In this document: positions 1 to 11,156 of the stretch, one piece after another
Layout: each line of letters begins with the position of its first letter
How positions within the stretch are numbered: position 1 is the first letter of the stretch
From: Fistularia commersonii
Taxonomy: Eukaryota; Chordata; Actinopteri; Syngnathiformes; Fistulariidae
Assembly (NCBI GenBank): GCA_037954325.1
Contig: JBBMNZ010000019.1
Coordinates: forward strand, 7,640,501 to 7,704,500
Direction: 5' to 3'
Length of the DNA: 64,000 nucleotides
Notes under the pieces: model-generated
Databases searched by the model: none
Told to the model about the DNA's origin: nothing
Seen by the model: only the letters and a program-made list of their open reading frames with translations
Position numbers and translations under genes: made by a program

Positions 1-965
1 AATCCTCAAACCCACTGGTGGACTCCAGCTGTGAGGGATGCTGTCAAACTGAAGAAAGAGTCCTATCGGGCCTTTCTGGTCTGTGGGGATCTGGAGGCAG
101 CTAACAGGTACCGGCAGGCCAAATGGCATGAGGCTTCAATTTTTGCCTTAGCAACTACCAAGGAAAGGCAGGGCATGGTCCAATACAAAGTGAGGACTGG
201 GGTCAAGGAGCAGCATGCAAGCCAGATGGTGGGATTGAGACAATAGGGTGCAAGGACAAGATGGGAGGAAGCCATGGATAGGAAGATCTTATGGCCTGAG
301 CTGTGGGGGGTGGAACCCTACCGCATCAAATTACTTACTCAGTCTGCATATGATGTCTTGCCAAGCCTGGCAAACTTTTCTGTAGGGCCAAGGTTAATAC
401 TTCAGCATGTCCTTTGTGCCAGGGAAGAGGAACTCTGGAGCACAGCCTCAGCCGTTGTCTTGAAGCACTTGGAGATGGTCAATATTGTTGTTGCCATGAC
501 CAGATGCTGAGGGAGGTTGCTGAGTCCATTAACATTGCCATCAACCAGAACAAGTGCTTGCAACCACCAAGGTGTGGAATCTCATTTCTTCGACCTGGAG
601 AACAGTTACCCCCCAACCGAAAGCCCAAACAGACTTCCTTGGAACAGCAAAGGACTGGCAGCTAAGAGTGGACCTGGGAAAACAACTTCTCTGAAAACAT
701 CATGGAAACCAGCCTTGGACCATACATTGTCCTGCTCTCAGATTTATCCAAGCAGGTAACTTGATTGAAGCTGACACTCCCCTGGGAGGAGACAAATATG
801 CAGAGCTGGTGGAGGAGTACCACAGATTCGGGGCACATGCAGACAGGATGCCCAGGAAGCTTCCTGGGCATCACTGGAGAAATCAAGAGAAGACCCATCA
901 GTGCAGCTTCTAAGGCTTCAGGACAAGTAGCAGTAGACGGTTTCTTGGACACAGAAAGGAACTAA
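1..965 (+). mobile_element. Broken non-LTR retrotransposon (restriction-like-endonuclease type), possibly chimeric
   Basis: Degenerate LINE coding sequence, read in several frames with stops. At 1-120 a WWTPAVRDAVKLKKESY-type segment is seen, which I associate with the linker of an endonuclease-RT LINE. From about 140 the text changes to the C-terminal part of a restriction-like-endonuclease (RLE) LINE: WEEAMDRKILWPELW, AYDVLPSLANF, then the second half of a CCHC knuckle (GTLEHSLSRC, near 427-456). The endonuclease core follows as IVLLSDLSKQV and LKLTLPWEE near 725-795. The expected RPD catalytic triplet reads GPY, and stops and frameshifts separate the blocks, so it is dead. It lies in intron 6 of abca4, antisense to that gene. 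The joining of two LINE types is inference. Confidence 0.8.
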
Positions 966-1251
966 TCACTCTCAGGCAGGTTGCCTGGGTGAGGCGGTCT
1001 GAATGATGACGTGTCCAAGAAACTGCATCATAAGATGTATGCAAAACCTAAACTATGCATAATACAGAATAATACAGACAAGCACCTGTTTAGATTTCCA
1101 TTGCAGTTACACCTGCAGTAGTAGGAGTTCAATTTCAGTGCCGTCTATGTAAATAATCAGGGCAATTAGAAATAAACAATTCCTCAGTTCCCCTTATGAA
1201 AAATGGAGTTAAGTCAGTTTAATAGTGAGCTCATAGCTATGATAATCACAC

Positions 1252-1449
1252 CTGCGAGAACACGGTCCTGGCATCCACATTTTGAAGGAAAACTCTCTGG
1301 GCATCAAACAGCTGCTGTGGTGTGAGAGAGCAGCTGACATTTTGAAATGCCTCTTCCTCAGTCTTGCTGCTTAACTGGATATAATCTTCCAGATCTGTCC
1401 CTTTGCACAGGATGCTGCTCATTTTGTCTGGATTCGGGACGCCCATCAT
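1252..1449 (-). CDS. abca4: abca4 coding exon 6
   Basis: 198 bases (66 codons, phase 0 at both ends), equal to human ABCA4 exon 6 and unlike the 177-bp ABCA1 counterpart (from memory). The acceptor is CATTCCTCAG (AG at 1451-1450) and the donor is CAG/GTGTGA, starting at 1251. It encodes residues 187-252, including GVPNPDKM, LCKGTDLEDYIQL, CSLTPQQL and LQNVDART. These align with the human GVPDLAL, CSL and NVD positions. N223-V-S is a possible glycosylation sequon. No exon 7 is visible between here and the left edge. Confidence 0.93.
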
Positions 1450-4400
1450 CTGAGGAATGTACATCAACATTTACAGCAGCTGACACATGACAATTACCTA
1501 TGGTTGTCTTTATTAGTTATCTTGCAAACAGATGATAGGAAGATGCATTTCAAAATCAGTTATATGACATTCAACTAGACAGACTCAGTTCACTATACCC
1601 TCTGAATGCCTGAGCAAGAGGGATCATTTAATGTGCTTATTGTATTAATATTAAAGTATTCTTCTTATTTTCAAGGAAACATGAGTAGGTCATCTGATGT
1701 AATTTGATTGTGAATAATACTTACTGAACTGGCATGGATGTCAGCACTCATCAGGCTTTGGACCACTGGTTCTGGCACAAACATTTTCTCTCTCAGATGC
1801 TTGGAGAAAGTTTCATTGTCCTTTAGAATACTTCGAATGACAACAGGTTGACCTTCAAGATAAAGAATTTTTGAGTTGTGCAGCTCGAATAATTCCACAT
1901 TGGAAATAAAAGTTGTCATATGTGATTTCAATAGCAGTCCAAGGTGTGTAATCTGCAAATTCTCTTTTTTTTTTTTTTTTTGTTTCTTTGTTTTCTTTTT
2001 AACAGTATAGTGCATTTTGTGTTGGATATGTATACAATCCAGATAGCCGCAAATAATAAAAAGTGAGCTATAAGATGGATAAAAAACAAGTAATTATATA
2101 AATATTCTAATGCTGGGGCAAGTAGTTGTCAAGCGTTAATGCGTAAATATTTTCTATTAATATATAGTCTAATTTACACTACAAAACCATCCAAAAATAC
2201 TTTTCTGATACAGTGATTCAAGTCAGTTTAAGTATCACGTTAAGAATGGTGTTACAATTAATTCCCTTCACTAGTTACAGGCAAGGTTAAACAACAGAAC
2301 TGCATGGCCATCATATAGGTTACGCTTTCTTGCAGTACCAAATCATTAACTTCCCATTTTCCCCTGATGAGCTGCTCAAAGGGATGTCTTGCTTAAAATT
2401 GCTTGCTTCAAAATCAATAGACTGTTCATCATTCAGCCCTTTCTTCACAAAAACAATGGTTTTGCTTAAAAAGACCATCTCATTCACAGAAAAGCTCATG
2501 CTGTGTTAATTCAACATGTGTTTTCTGGTTTGCGGTGTTGTTGAGATGATGGAAAGGATACATTATTTAATTAGATTATGCATTTTGCAAGTGCAATGCA
2601 TCCAAATCAGTCAATTATCCAGATGAGAAGAGGAAATGACGTCTGCTATGTCTGTGGAGGCTGGGCAGGGTCAGATTATAGGTAACTGGAACATGCCCTG
2701 GGCTCTCCCTAAACACGATTGCCTTTCTGATTGAAGTGACCACCTGAGTCTTTTAATCAACCCTTGGCAAAACAAAAAAGGACAAAACAATTACCTTTGC
2801 CATTCCTTTTTTTTCCTGATAGGACTCCTTCCTCCATTCTTGTTAATGACATTTTGCAGTTTCTCCTCAGACAGTGAATCCCATTAATTATGCTCAGGCT
2901 TAGATCTTTGATGGATTTAATCTTGTATATTACAAGCCAGTGACCCCAAAATGCAAATAGCCTATGAGCCATTTGTTGAACAGCAGCCCCCCCCTCCTCC
3001 TCTATGCCTTTTTGCAAATTAGGTGCTGTATGAAAATCTGAATATCATCATGCCAAATGAGCCTAATGCAAAACAGCAACTTATCAAGACAAACGATCTG
3101 TCAGTCTACATGGAAAATTGCATCATAAATAATCATGCCCCATTGTTTTTGAGGGATAAAGGAGAATAACAAATCCTCCAACTTGTCATCCACATGATGG
3201 GGATACTTTCCTTGATGGAAAGTACTTAACAAAGACATAGCGGAATGACTGTTGCTGAGGCAGACTTTTTACTATACCAATTATTTGCTTGAACCATTAC
3301 TCATTGGCAACAAAACTTTTATAGAAAGAAAGATCAATCTTAGCTTTGACCTTGTTGCTCTCTTACAATTTCTTTGTTAGTATCCATAAACAAAAGGGTG
3401 ATAAGATGAAGGTCAAACAAGTGGCATGAAGGTGCACCTTTCAAGCCACTCAATTTGTCTCGTGTAAATCAAGTACTCTTACCATTACCAGGGCTGAACT
3501 GGGATAGAACTGAAGACCATTGGTCAACGTTATCTGCCAGTAATTGGACCTTGTGGAGAGCAGATCTGTTTGCCAGGAGGTGCTGTAGCTCAATCAAAAT
3601 CCCAGAAATTCTTTTTTATCAAGGTGACAAAAAGTCAATGTAATTGTTAGTGAAGTTTTTCAGGTAATTTTTTCAGGTGATAAAAACACATATATACTAT
3701 GCATTTTTATCACCGGACAAAAAACAGTTCAAACAGTTCAAATGAAAAAAAAAACATTCATTTATATCAAATCATATCGAAGTTTAAAACTTCAAGTTTG
3801 CCCAGAAATAAAAACGTAGTCATTATTTCACCCCCTACAAAGACAGGTTGTAAGCAATTTATCTTTTTTCTTGTTTATTTTTGTTTAACTCATTTAAAAT
3901 GCCACAGGAAAATAGGTTTATAGTTTTCACCCGAACACCTGTAGCATCAATTGAAGGGCATGAAATGTTTCCATAGCTCAATTGGCATAATCACAGCTAT
4001 TTTCAGTCATTTCAACTATGTTTCAGCTTGTTAGCTGAAGCCTACTTCATAGGGAATGCAGTTTGATCAATGGTTTCCATACATACATTGAGTTATTGAA
4101 GTTGTTGACAAGGCCTGGTCCCTCCCCAGGAGTTGGATAGCTCAAGCAGGGGTTTTCAATGTTGCATATCATACCTTGAAGCCACGGTAGCACACCAGCC
4201 GATGGCATAGCTTTGTTAGGGTAGTGGCCTTCAGAAAAATAAAATGGAGAAATGTCTTCAATGAGTCAGAAAAAAAGCTATGTTATGAATTACTACATCA
4301 AATTGGATCTCAAGTTCTGTGATAAGAAATTAATTTTACTTCTAGTTTCTTACTTACATTGTCCTTTGAAAATTGGCTTGTTTGTGGACCGCACCCACAC

Positions 4401-7400
4401 CAGAATAAAAAAGAGGAAAAGGGGCCAAAGTACCTCAATAACAAGCCGCACCTGCACAGATGTTAGAGAGCTCATCATTAGCTAATATAATGTTATGCAA
4501 GAATATTTTCAGTGGTTCAATCTGAAGTTCAAAGTTTATCCCATCAAGTCAAGTCAAGATGGGGTGTGACTGGGTAAAAGGGTCAAATTTAATTTGGTTC
4601 AATAAAGGCCAAATACTTGGAAAACATTAAATGGTTGGTGGTTCATTTTGCATTGATGTTACCTTTGTCAGATAAAGAATACATTTTGAATGGAAGTGAT
4701 GTCACAGTGAAGCTGTAGATAGCAGGCGTACCTAAGATTTTATAACAAAGGAATGAGTCACAGCTCTATATAGGGGTGGGATGGCGTGGTGCAGGGGGTA
4801 GAACAATTGTCTTAGGAACTGATAATTCCTGGTTCAATTCCCAGCTCCTGGTGTGTCGAAGTGTTCTTGAGCAGTAAGACACTGAACCCCTAACTGCTCC
4901 GCTGGTGGATGGCAGCCTACTGCTCATGGCCCACCCATGACGGGTTAATTGTAGGGAATAAATTTCTCCACAAAGGATTAATAAAGGATAAATTATTATT
5001 AAAAATTTGTATGTGTGAGTGTGTGTGTGTGTCCATTTGTGTTTACAACAGAGTAGTAAGTCATAGTCCATATCTTTTGCTGTTAGACTTGCTATTACTG
5101 TAAGCACTTACTGGATTGAGAGAACAACCTCAGATTGTGACTCCCCAAGCCAAAGCTATCACAAACTCCTTATCTTCTATTTGACAACCTCAATCCTCTT
5201 TCGGAGCAAGAGTACAAACCACTTCCTTTCGGTAATACACCCACTTTAAAACCTGCTAGGAGGTACACTATCCTGTGTGACAAACTATGCTTTTATTTTA
5301 ACCTCAGGAAATGGGTGAAGAGAGGAACCAGCAAAGTAGAAATGGATGACCTTAAGGACCTGAAGACTCTTTGTTCACAGAGGTTGTGTTCTCATGTTTT
5401 TTCTCCTCAGTTGGCTTTGTTATAAAAACGAGGTACTAAGATCTGATCCTCCACAGTTATTGAGACATCACAGATTTCTTCTTACAAAATATGAAAGGGT
5501 ATGCGTTGCAGTCTTAGAGGCATACACTTCAATAGGCTTAAGGCCTACTTAAATCTGGAACAAAATATTTCACATTTTAGGGCGTGCACCCCTAAAGTAC
5601 GTTTTTTTTCCTTTGTTCCTCCAATTGGGTATAATATACAACGATGTGTGCCATTCGACTAAAACACATAATGCCGTAAATAAAGAAACACAAATACTGT
5701 GCTAATCTTCATATTATACATCATCCACCTCATTTTATCATGCTATCAGCAATAAACACCTCGCTGTCACATGAGTTGACCTAGTGTGCATAGACACTAA
5801 GTTCAAAATTCTTGAGCTGTGAGAAAGAATGATCCTTGAAGCAATTTCAGGCCAACAAAACTCTACATTGTCCTGTGTGGTATCTGATGACCCAGACTGC
5901 CAAAACACATTGAGTATCTCCAGAGCAGCTGATTTTCTACTCAATGTCCAAGGTCCGATTGATCAATGATGACACGTGCAGCAAATGTAGCTCCTATCAC
6001 AATAATGATTTAGACAAGTCGGCTAGGATATGAGATTGCAGAAAAAAAAGCAATGATGGAGATATACTGCTTCAACATGTGACAACTTTGAATGTAGGAA
6101 CCTATTCAACAAAACTCCTCACTCCAGCATAAATACTTCCATACTATATTGTATGAGCCTATGACAGCAGGTCCAACGTCTCCATGGAGAAATTAGATCG
6201 TTTCATGCCAATAAATGTCGAAGGGAGAGGTCTTCAGCAGGACGTCTGAAGGGGCTGTAGGGGAGCCGTGTAAATTTTGGTCTATTTGACAATTTTTCAC
6301 AAAATTAAATGTCTTTAGAATAGAAATTAGCATGAATCCAATATGTTGTAGCGACTGGATAAAAGGACGCATAAGATAACTAGGTATGTTTATACATGGC
6401 ACTAGGCCCAGTTTAATATGTATTGGGGTTTGTTCTTTGTCTCTCATCAGCAGACCGAGAGACTTGATCATAATCCATCCTCAAATGCTTATTCACTCTT
6501 TATTCCCAGATGTAAACAGGGCCATGTGAGGGCCAACCTTGAAGCAAACAAAGCCTCAAGCACCACCCGTTATGTTTTGTACCTATCATAGAATTGTTTA
6601 GAGCATCAGAGCGAACCACTGTTTCATCAACAAAAACATTCATTCTTCATTACCACTGCATTGCCTGGACAAGGCAGCCTGGGATGGAGTCAAATTCCTG
6701 CTCTAAATTATATTTTAACCCCACCATGTGGAATAAATATTGGGGTTCAATATATTTAATTTAGTTGGGTAAACAGGCATGAAGAGAATCATTCAGTTGC
6801 TGATTGCTGTCAATGAATTGTAGATGAGAAAATGGCGGAAAGCCTTATTGTATATATTTCTTTAAAAAATATATTGAATTTCAAATTCAGCCATTTAATT
6901 CCTTCTGCATGTCAGAGAGTATGTAGTTCTGCTGAGGGGGTGAATTATCATAATGTATTCCAAAGAAAGGGAATTGAGAGGGAGCACAGATCATGGGGAC
7001 TTTCTCAGTGTCTGGCTCCCCAGGAACTGCCATCAGACACCAGCGTCTTTGTGAATAGATAATCTCCTCCTATGAAATTATGTGAAATACTGGACCATAA
7101 AATCAGTTTCATGCCTGTTATAAAGTCTTAAAATGCTTGGTGAGGCATTCGTATAATTGATCATTAACCTCCGCAAGCCCTCCAGAAGTACCAGTGTCCT
7201 TGCTAACTCCCACTGGTTTTGGTCAATGACAACATTTCATGTTGATGTCAGCCAAATATTCCACATTCTACGCACAGAATGGACATTAGCCTATTTCCAA
7301 GAGAAAGAGAGGTTGCATGCCTCTTTTTATACAAGGTGATATCACTGCTGGTCTTTCAGCTGAATGACAAAGCAAAGAATGAAAAAAAAGCTTGACTCGT

Positions 7401-10400
7401 ATTAAGTTGTAAAAACACAAAAAAAACATTGTTATTTCAAGAAAGTATGAATTTGATGATGGCTGACCGCTATGCTAAAACCGAACAAGGGAGAGAGAAA
7501 AAAAAAGTCGACAGATGAAACTTCGATTATCCCTGCAAAGGATGATATTAAATCAAAGACGACCCTACGGCTCTTTGTAACTGCTTTGTCTGCAAAACAT
7601 ATGACTCATTGGCCAATTAAAATTTGATTTGACCCTTGAAATGCACTAGCTCTGACACACCATGTTATCTTCCTGCAGCATCTGACCTCTTCGACAGTGG
7701 GGCTGATATCATAGGTAATATCTGCGGTATATCATTGCCTGGTGCCATGTGTAAACTACCATGTGCCTTGACATTGGGGAAGTAATGACTCAGCGTGAGC
7801 GAAGTGGTGAGCAAAGAGGCATTATCACTGGGAATCTGAAGTCTCAACAGCAATGTCGAGTTTGATTGAACAATAAGAAGTTGAAAAGTCACAACTGCAC
7901 AAGTAATGTGTAAAGTGACAAAAGGTCTTAAGTGTGACAGTAGTTATAGTGTTGTTTGACACCAAGAAAAAAATAAAATAAAATTTGATAAAATTGTAAT
8001 TAATTTAAATGAATGAATACTTTCAGACTTCACTCAGCCTACGAGTGATACCTCTTCACCATGTCAAAAGTTTTCTTGAACTTGAGTGCAAGGGAGCTGC
8101 CGCACTCCGTCAGATGCTCAGGTGACTCTGACAGGGAAAACGACGGCATGCTTGTAAAGCTACAGCACCGGGGCGCCCCCTCCACACTCCCATCAACGCA
8201 TCTTGCAAACATCCGCTTTCCTTCTAATAAGATGGATGAACTGATGTTAACTAATGGAAAAAAATTCAGAATTTTAGCAGATCTGCCGCCCTATGATTCA
8301 TCGAGTTCTGGCTTAGTGGTCACATCCTGGACATCACAATTCATCTGCTGGGCTTTCAACTTTCCTGCACAGACCACAACATGGAGCTGAAAGGAGCAGG
8401 GGTGGGAGAAGAATCTGCTTTTACATGAACAGAGGTTGGTGCACAGATGTCACAGTGTCAAAGAAATAATGCACACTTGGAGACCATACTTATTAATTGC
8501 GTGCCATTTTGTTCTCCACAAGAGTAAACCTCCTCCTTTATCCTGTTCAGTGTTTACATCCCACGTCACGCATGTTTGTAAGGCTAACATCTGGCAACAG
8601 CAGGCTCACTAGATAACTGACATGGAGCAGAAAAATCCAGACCCCGTGCCCTTTATTCCTGGTAATTTAACAGAACAAAACTTTAGCTACAAACTCCCAA
8701 AGCACAGAGACCATGTTCAGTGTCCGACCAGATTTTAAAGGATGCCTATCAGTCTGTCCACCATACAGCCTAAGGGTTCTCCGATCCCACATCAAACAGC
8801 TATGCCAGGCCAAGGAGAAAGGATGCAGAAGTGGGGACAAAGTCCTGTGCTGCCAGGCCAAAACTCAATAATAAAGGAGCTCAAAGCAGCAAAGAGGTAC
8901 CACTCAGACGCTGAACCGATTTTAACCCTAACAAAACCTGTATCAGCATGGACAGGCCTGGAAGACGTCACAAAATACAAGATTTTGCATGTCATCAATT
9001 GGTCAACAAACTGAGTTTTATTAAAAGTTTGATGTCACATTTACAGTTCTCATCTGCTCCAACTCTGACTCCAAACATCTAACACACCGTGTTCCTTCTC
9101 CACTCCTGCCAACTGACACCTCACCATCATTCAGGTTCTGAGGAGGATTAGGGCCACCTCCTAAGGGCACAGGACACTTGGAAGGCTCCAGAACCATAGC
9201 ATACCATGCTCCTACCTGAGGGTCTGTGCTGATCAGCTGGCACCAATTTATCTTATTGATTTTCAAAAGATCACTGGAGCAGTGAAGTAGCCTCCTTCTT
9301 CAATTGCTTCATAATAATCCCAGTCCCAAAGATATGCTCCATGCTCCACGACTAAATGATTACATGGCTGTTTCCCTGACATCTGTGGTCATGAAAATAT
9401 TTGAGAGGCTGGTGCGGTTACACTTGAAGGACAACACAGGTCCCCTGCTGGACCCCCTGCAGTTTGTCTATTGAGCAAACAGGTCATTGGAATACTCAGT
9501 CAACATGGGACTGCATCACGCCATCAAACGACTAGACTGCCCAGAGGTTTTATCAAAGAACCTGTTTGTGGACTTCAGCTCGGTATTCAACACTATCATG
9601 TGAGAGGGGCTCTGCACCACACTGTCCCAGCTAACAGTTTCACCCTGTATGTCAGTGGATCATTAATTTTCTGACTATACTTTTTACCCCAACGCAGGAA
9701 GTTCAGCCTGCCTAAGGAGCTAAGGGGCAGGATCTAAACCGCAGCCATCCAGTCTGTTCTCTGCACCTCCATGAATGTCCAGTTTCATTCAGCAACAAAA
9801 TGGGATGGGAACAGAGAAAAGACAGGACCCGACAATCAGGATTGCAGAGAGCTGCCAAACTGCCCTCTAATAAGGATTTGTGCTCTTCCAGTCAGGAACA
9901 AGACAATAAACATCACTGCCGACGCATCACTTCTGGGACAAAACCTATTCTCTATTCTCTCCCCTTGTATGAGATACAGATCACTGTATACCAGAGATCA
10001 GACATTGGAACAGCTCTTTTACCACAAGTCATTACAAGTCACCACAACAGCATACATGTCCTGGTAAATTTGTACCTAATCATCACTTCCTCAATGCAGA
10101 TTACATCTTAATTAAAATAGAGACTTCATAGTACCATATATTGTTACTATATGTTTCTCATTGTATGTAGTGTGATACATATTAGGGTAAAAATATACAT
10201 GTTGTATTCATACAAACATATTTTCTCAGATTTTATTTACTTTGCATTACCTCACTGACCACGATATTCACTTGTGATATTACTCAACTTCCGTCCTGTT
10301 GTCCAGTTATTGCTGACTCACGACAGTACAAGATGTTACCGTGTGACGGAACCTAAGTCCTTATATGTACAAACATACCTGGCCATTAAAGCTGATTCTT

Positions 10401-11124
10401 ATATGGGTCTCACACCCAAATTTTAGTGCACAAACTGCTTGTGTACCTGGGCTGAATAGTATATATGGTGATAGGACATGATGTCATACTGATGGCAAGT
10501 AGAAAGTTTTATTAAAAGAGATAGATTGTTGAAAAGAGGAGCAATGTAACAATTAAAAATGTCATCAAAAGAAGAAACACTTTGTGAAATTTGATGAGTT
10601 TCAAATTTGAGATGCCTTGGTATGGAGCCCAGATTGTTTCACGTGTTTTAAAAGTGAGTAGACGAAAGGACCCAGCAAGAGAATATGCCGGTCGAACTTG
10701 GTATTTAACGCAAATCTCTCACCTTCTCATTCTATTAAGAGTTTGTTAGATCCAAAACTACCGTAATGTGACGTAATGTGCACATGAGTTCAATCTTCAA
10801 ATATTGAAGGTGACACTTTGAAGTGGTCAGTATTAAGGTAAGATTGCACTTGTTCTCACTGGAGGAGTTAAAGGCAGCTTACATCTAAGGAAGACAATTT
10901 TCGTCCTGAATCCCCCTATTACCACTCTCCCCCAACAATAATGTGCCTGCCCTTGATAACACAATTGTGGGACCGCACCCTTATTTTCCTGCCAGTGCTC
11001 ACCAATTTTTAGTAGATATAGGTTGATTTGTAAAAGGGGCTGGTGAGCAGAAGTGTACCTTTTGTCTCTTCCGTAGAGTGAAGTTCTTCCACAGGAGCAG
11101 AGTGAACTGCGTCAGGAGACCCAT
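1252..11124 (-). CDS. abca4: ABCA4-like ABC transporter gene, 5' portion (coding exons 1-6; continues beyond the left edge)
   Basis: Joining six exons gives 252 residues with no stop. Residues 1-22 are the cytosolic N-terminus ending TLRKRQK. Residues 23-42 (VRLVIEVLWPLFLFFILVW and following) form the first membrane helix, with the family's WPL motif. From about residue 45 comes extracellular domain 1: the C54-HYPNKAMPSAG-LPWLQG block, C75, NPC81, PTPGE, the N98 glycosylation sequon, ILKDNETF (152-159), then the cysteine-containing loop of exon 6. ABCA4 is a photoreceptor-disc importer flipping N-retinylidene-phosphatidylethanolamine; its relative ABCA1 exports lipid. I prefer ABCA4 because exons 5 and 6 are 128 and 198 bp as I recall for human ABCA4, against 122 and 177 for ABCA1, and because of TLRKRQK and CSLTPQQL/NVD. 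Some residues (DNETFS, IQL) look more ABCA1-like. Family is near certain; orthology is likely. Exon 7 and both ATPase cassettes lie outside the window. Confidence 0.9.
1725..1852 (-). CDS. abca4: abca4 coding exon 5
   Basis: 128 bases, equal to human ABCA4 exon 5. The acceptor is TATCTTGAAG (AG at 1854-1853) and the donor is GTAAGT, starting at 1724. It starts with GT, which joins the terminal G of exon 4 to give Gly144, and ends in phase 0 after Ser186. It encodes QPVVIRSILKDNETF (145-159) followed by a VPEPVVQSLMSADIH stretch, matching human IRDILKDEETL and the downstream helix. Reading upstream of the acceptor stays open by chance; an alternative acceptor at 1953 would give a 228-bp exon but breaks the join with exon 4. 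Confidence 0.93.
2320..2499 (-). other. 59-codon open frame inside abca4 intron 4, not recognised
   Basis: An ATG-to-stop frame (MSFSVNEMVFLSKT ... WYCKKA) lies in the sense orientation of abca4 within intron 4. It shows no similarity I recognise, and a convincing acceptor/donor pair was not found. Adjacent sequence at 2545-2620 is AT-rich with homeodomain-like ATTA cores. Most likely chance; recorded so the intron content is known. Confidence 0.12.
3483..3610 (-). CDS. abca4: abca4 coding exon 4 (12 bp shorter than the human exon)
   Basis: 128 bases between an acceptor AG at 3612-3611 and a GTAAGAGT donor starting at 3482. It enters on the third base of codon 101 and ends on the first base of codon 144, so it joins in frame to both neighbours. 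It encodes ISGILIELQHLLANRSAL, then a D-QW-LSQF segment that aligns with the RDFQELLMN ... LSQF part of human ABCA4. It is four codons shorter than human exon 4 (140 bp as I recall). The N115-R-S sequon is possible. The acceptor is weak in pyrimidines (A-rich just before the AG), so the left boundary is the least certain of the six exons. Confidence 0.85.
4087..4228 (-). CDS. abca4: abca4 coding exon 3 (conserved start of extracellular domain 1)
   Basis: 142 bases, the same length as human ABCA4 exon 3. The acceptor AG is at 4230-4229 and the donor GTATGT starts at 4086. It encodes residues 54-100 with HYPNKAMPSAG, LPWLQGMICN, PTPGEGPG and FNNS. This is the best-conserved block of the N-terminal extracellular domain in ABCA1/4/7. 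Cys54, Cys75 and Cys81 fall at the human numbering (from memory C54-C81 and C75 form disulfides in ABCA4), and N98-N-S preserves a known N-glycosylation sequon. It has Glu78 where human has Asn. It ends after two bases of codon 101. Confidence 0.97.
4358..4451 (-). CDS. abca4: abca4 coding exon 2 (first transmembrane helix)
   Basis: 94 bases, bounded by a TGTGCAG acceptor (AG at 4453-4452) and a GTAAGTAAG donor (starting at 4357). It starts in phase 0 and ends on the first base of codon 54, exactly as in human ABCA4 exon 2. It encodes residues 23-53: the first membrane helix with EVLWPLFLFF, then a short extracellular stretch STNKPIFKGQ. The T left at the end joins GC of exon 3 to give Cys54. 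The downstream intron is only 129 bp, typical of teleosts. Confidence 0.96.
4773..4999 (+). mobile_element. tRNA-derived SINE, copy 1
   Basis: GGGGTGGGATGGCGTGGTGC is a tRNA-like head with an A-box-like TGGTGCAGGGGG. A B-box GGTTCAATTCC follows at 4831-4841. The body then reads GTCGAAGTGTTCTTGAGCA...AAGACACTGAACCCCTAACTG...GGCCCACCCATGACGGGT, and the 3' end is AATAAAGGATAAATTATTATT. This is a very common teleost SINE architecture. It lies in intron 1 of abca4, antisense to the gene. A second, older copy is at 28612-28790. Confidence 0.85.
5000..8089. other. abca4 intron 1, mostly unique AT-rich sequence
   Basis: A short GT run at 5019-5032 follows the SINE. Elsewhere I see no exon with matching splice sites and no recognisable transposon coding sequence. 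The minus-strand frames at 5738-5944 and 6193-6471 have no family features and are treated as chance. Confidence 0.5.
8090..10402 (+). mobile_element. L2-like LINE, near full ORF2 span plus 3' tail, heavily mutated
   Basis: Fragments in order match an L2-type ORF2. Endonuclease start: STLPSTHLANIR then NKMDELML near 8180-8250, and RICFYMNRGWCTDVTV-like text at 8405-8455. Linker: LKAAKRYHSDAEP and VSAWTGLEDVTKYK at 8878-8985. RT: LNDYMAVSLTSVVMKIFERL near 9350-9410, LLDPLQFVY, and NLFVDFSSVFNT near 9560-9595. C-terminal tail: FSLPKEL, AAIQSVLCTS and NKTINITADAS at 9700-9930. The copy ends with the characteristic L2 tail TTAAAGCTGATTCTT at 10386-10400. Many stops and frameshifts make it non-functional. 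It sits in intron 1 of abca4, opposite to transcription. Confidence 0.87.
11059..11124 (-). CDS. abca4: abca4 coding exon 1 (start codon)
   Basis: 66 coding bases from the ATG at 11124-11122 to a GTACAC donor at 11058. It encodes 22 residues, MGLLTQF-TLLLWKN-FTLRKRQK. LLLWKN is the hallmark N-terminus of the ABCA1/2/4/7 group, and RKRQK is the ABCA4 form. The coding length equals human ABCA4 exon 1 and ends in phase 0. The start context is GTA-ATG-G, with G at -3 and +4. It is separated from exon 2 by a 6.6-kb intron. Confidence 0.93.
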
Positions 11125-11156
11125 TACAGCTTATCCTGGCAATATCCTGCCAAAGC

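Noticed and set aside
662..952. Minus-strand 96-codon open frame near abca4 exon 7's expected position
   Set aside because: It is the antisense of the RLE LINE relic and has no resemblance to the expected exon 7 protein.
1671..2015. A single 114-codon minus-strand gene or a 228-bp exon ending at 1725
   Set aside because: The acceptor at 1854-1853 gives a 128-bp exon that joins exon 4 in frame and equals the human exon size. The upstream part has a polylysine stretch from a T run and no similarity.
2320..2499. 59-codon frame in abca4 intron 4 as an extra exon
   Set aside because: It would add residues absent from the family, begins and ends with its own start and stop, and lacks a convincing acceptor/donor pair.
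4800..4870. A functional tRNA gene suggested by A-box and B-box sequences
   Set aside because: The promoter-like boxes belong to the head of a SINE; the cloverleaf is not maintained and the SINE body follows directly.
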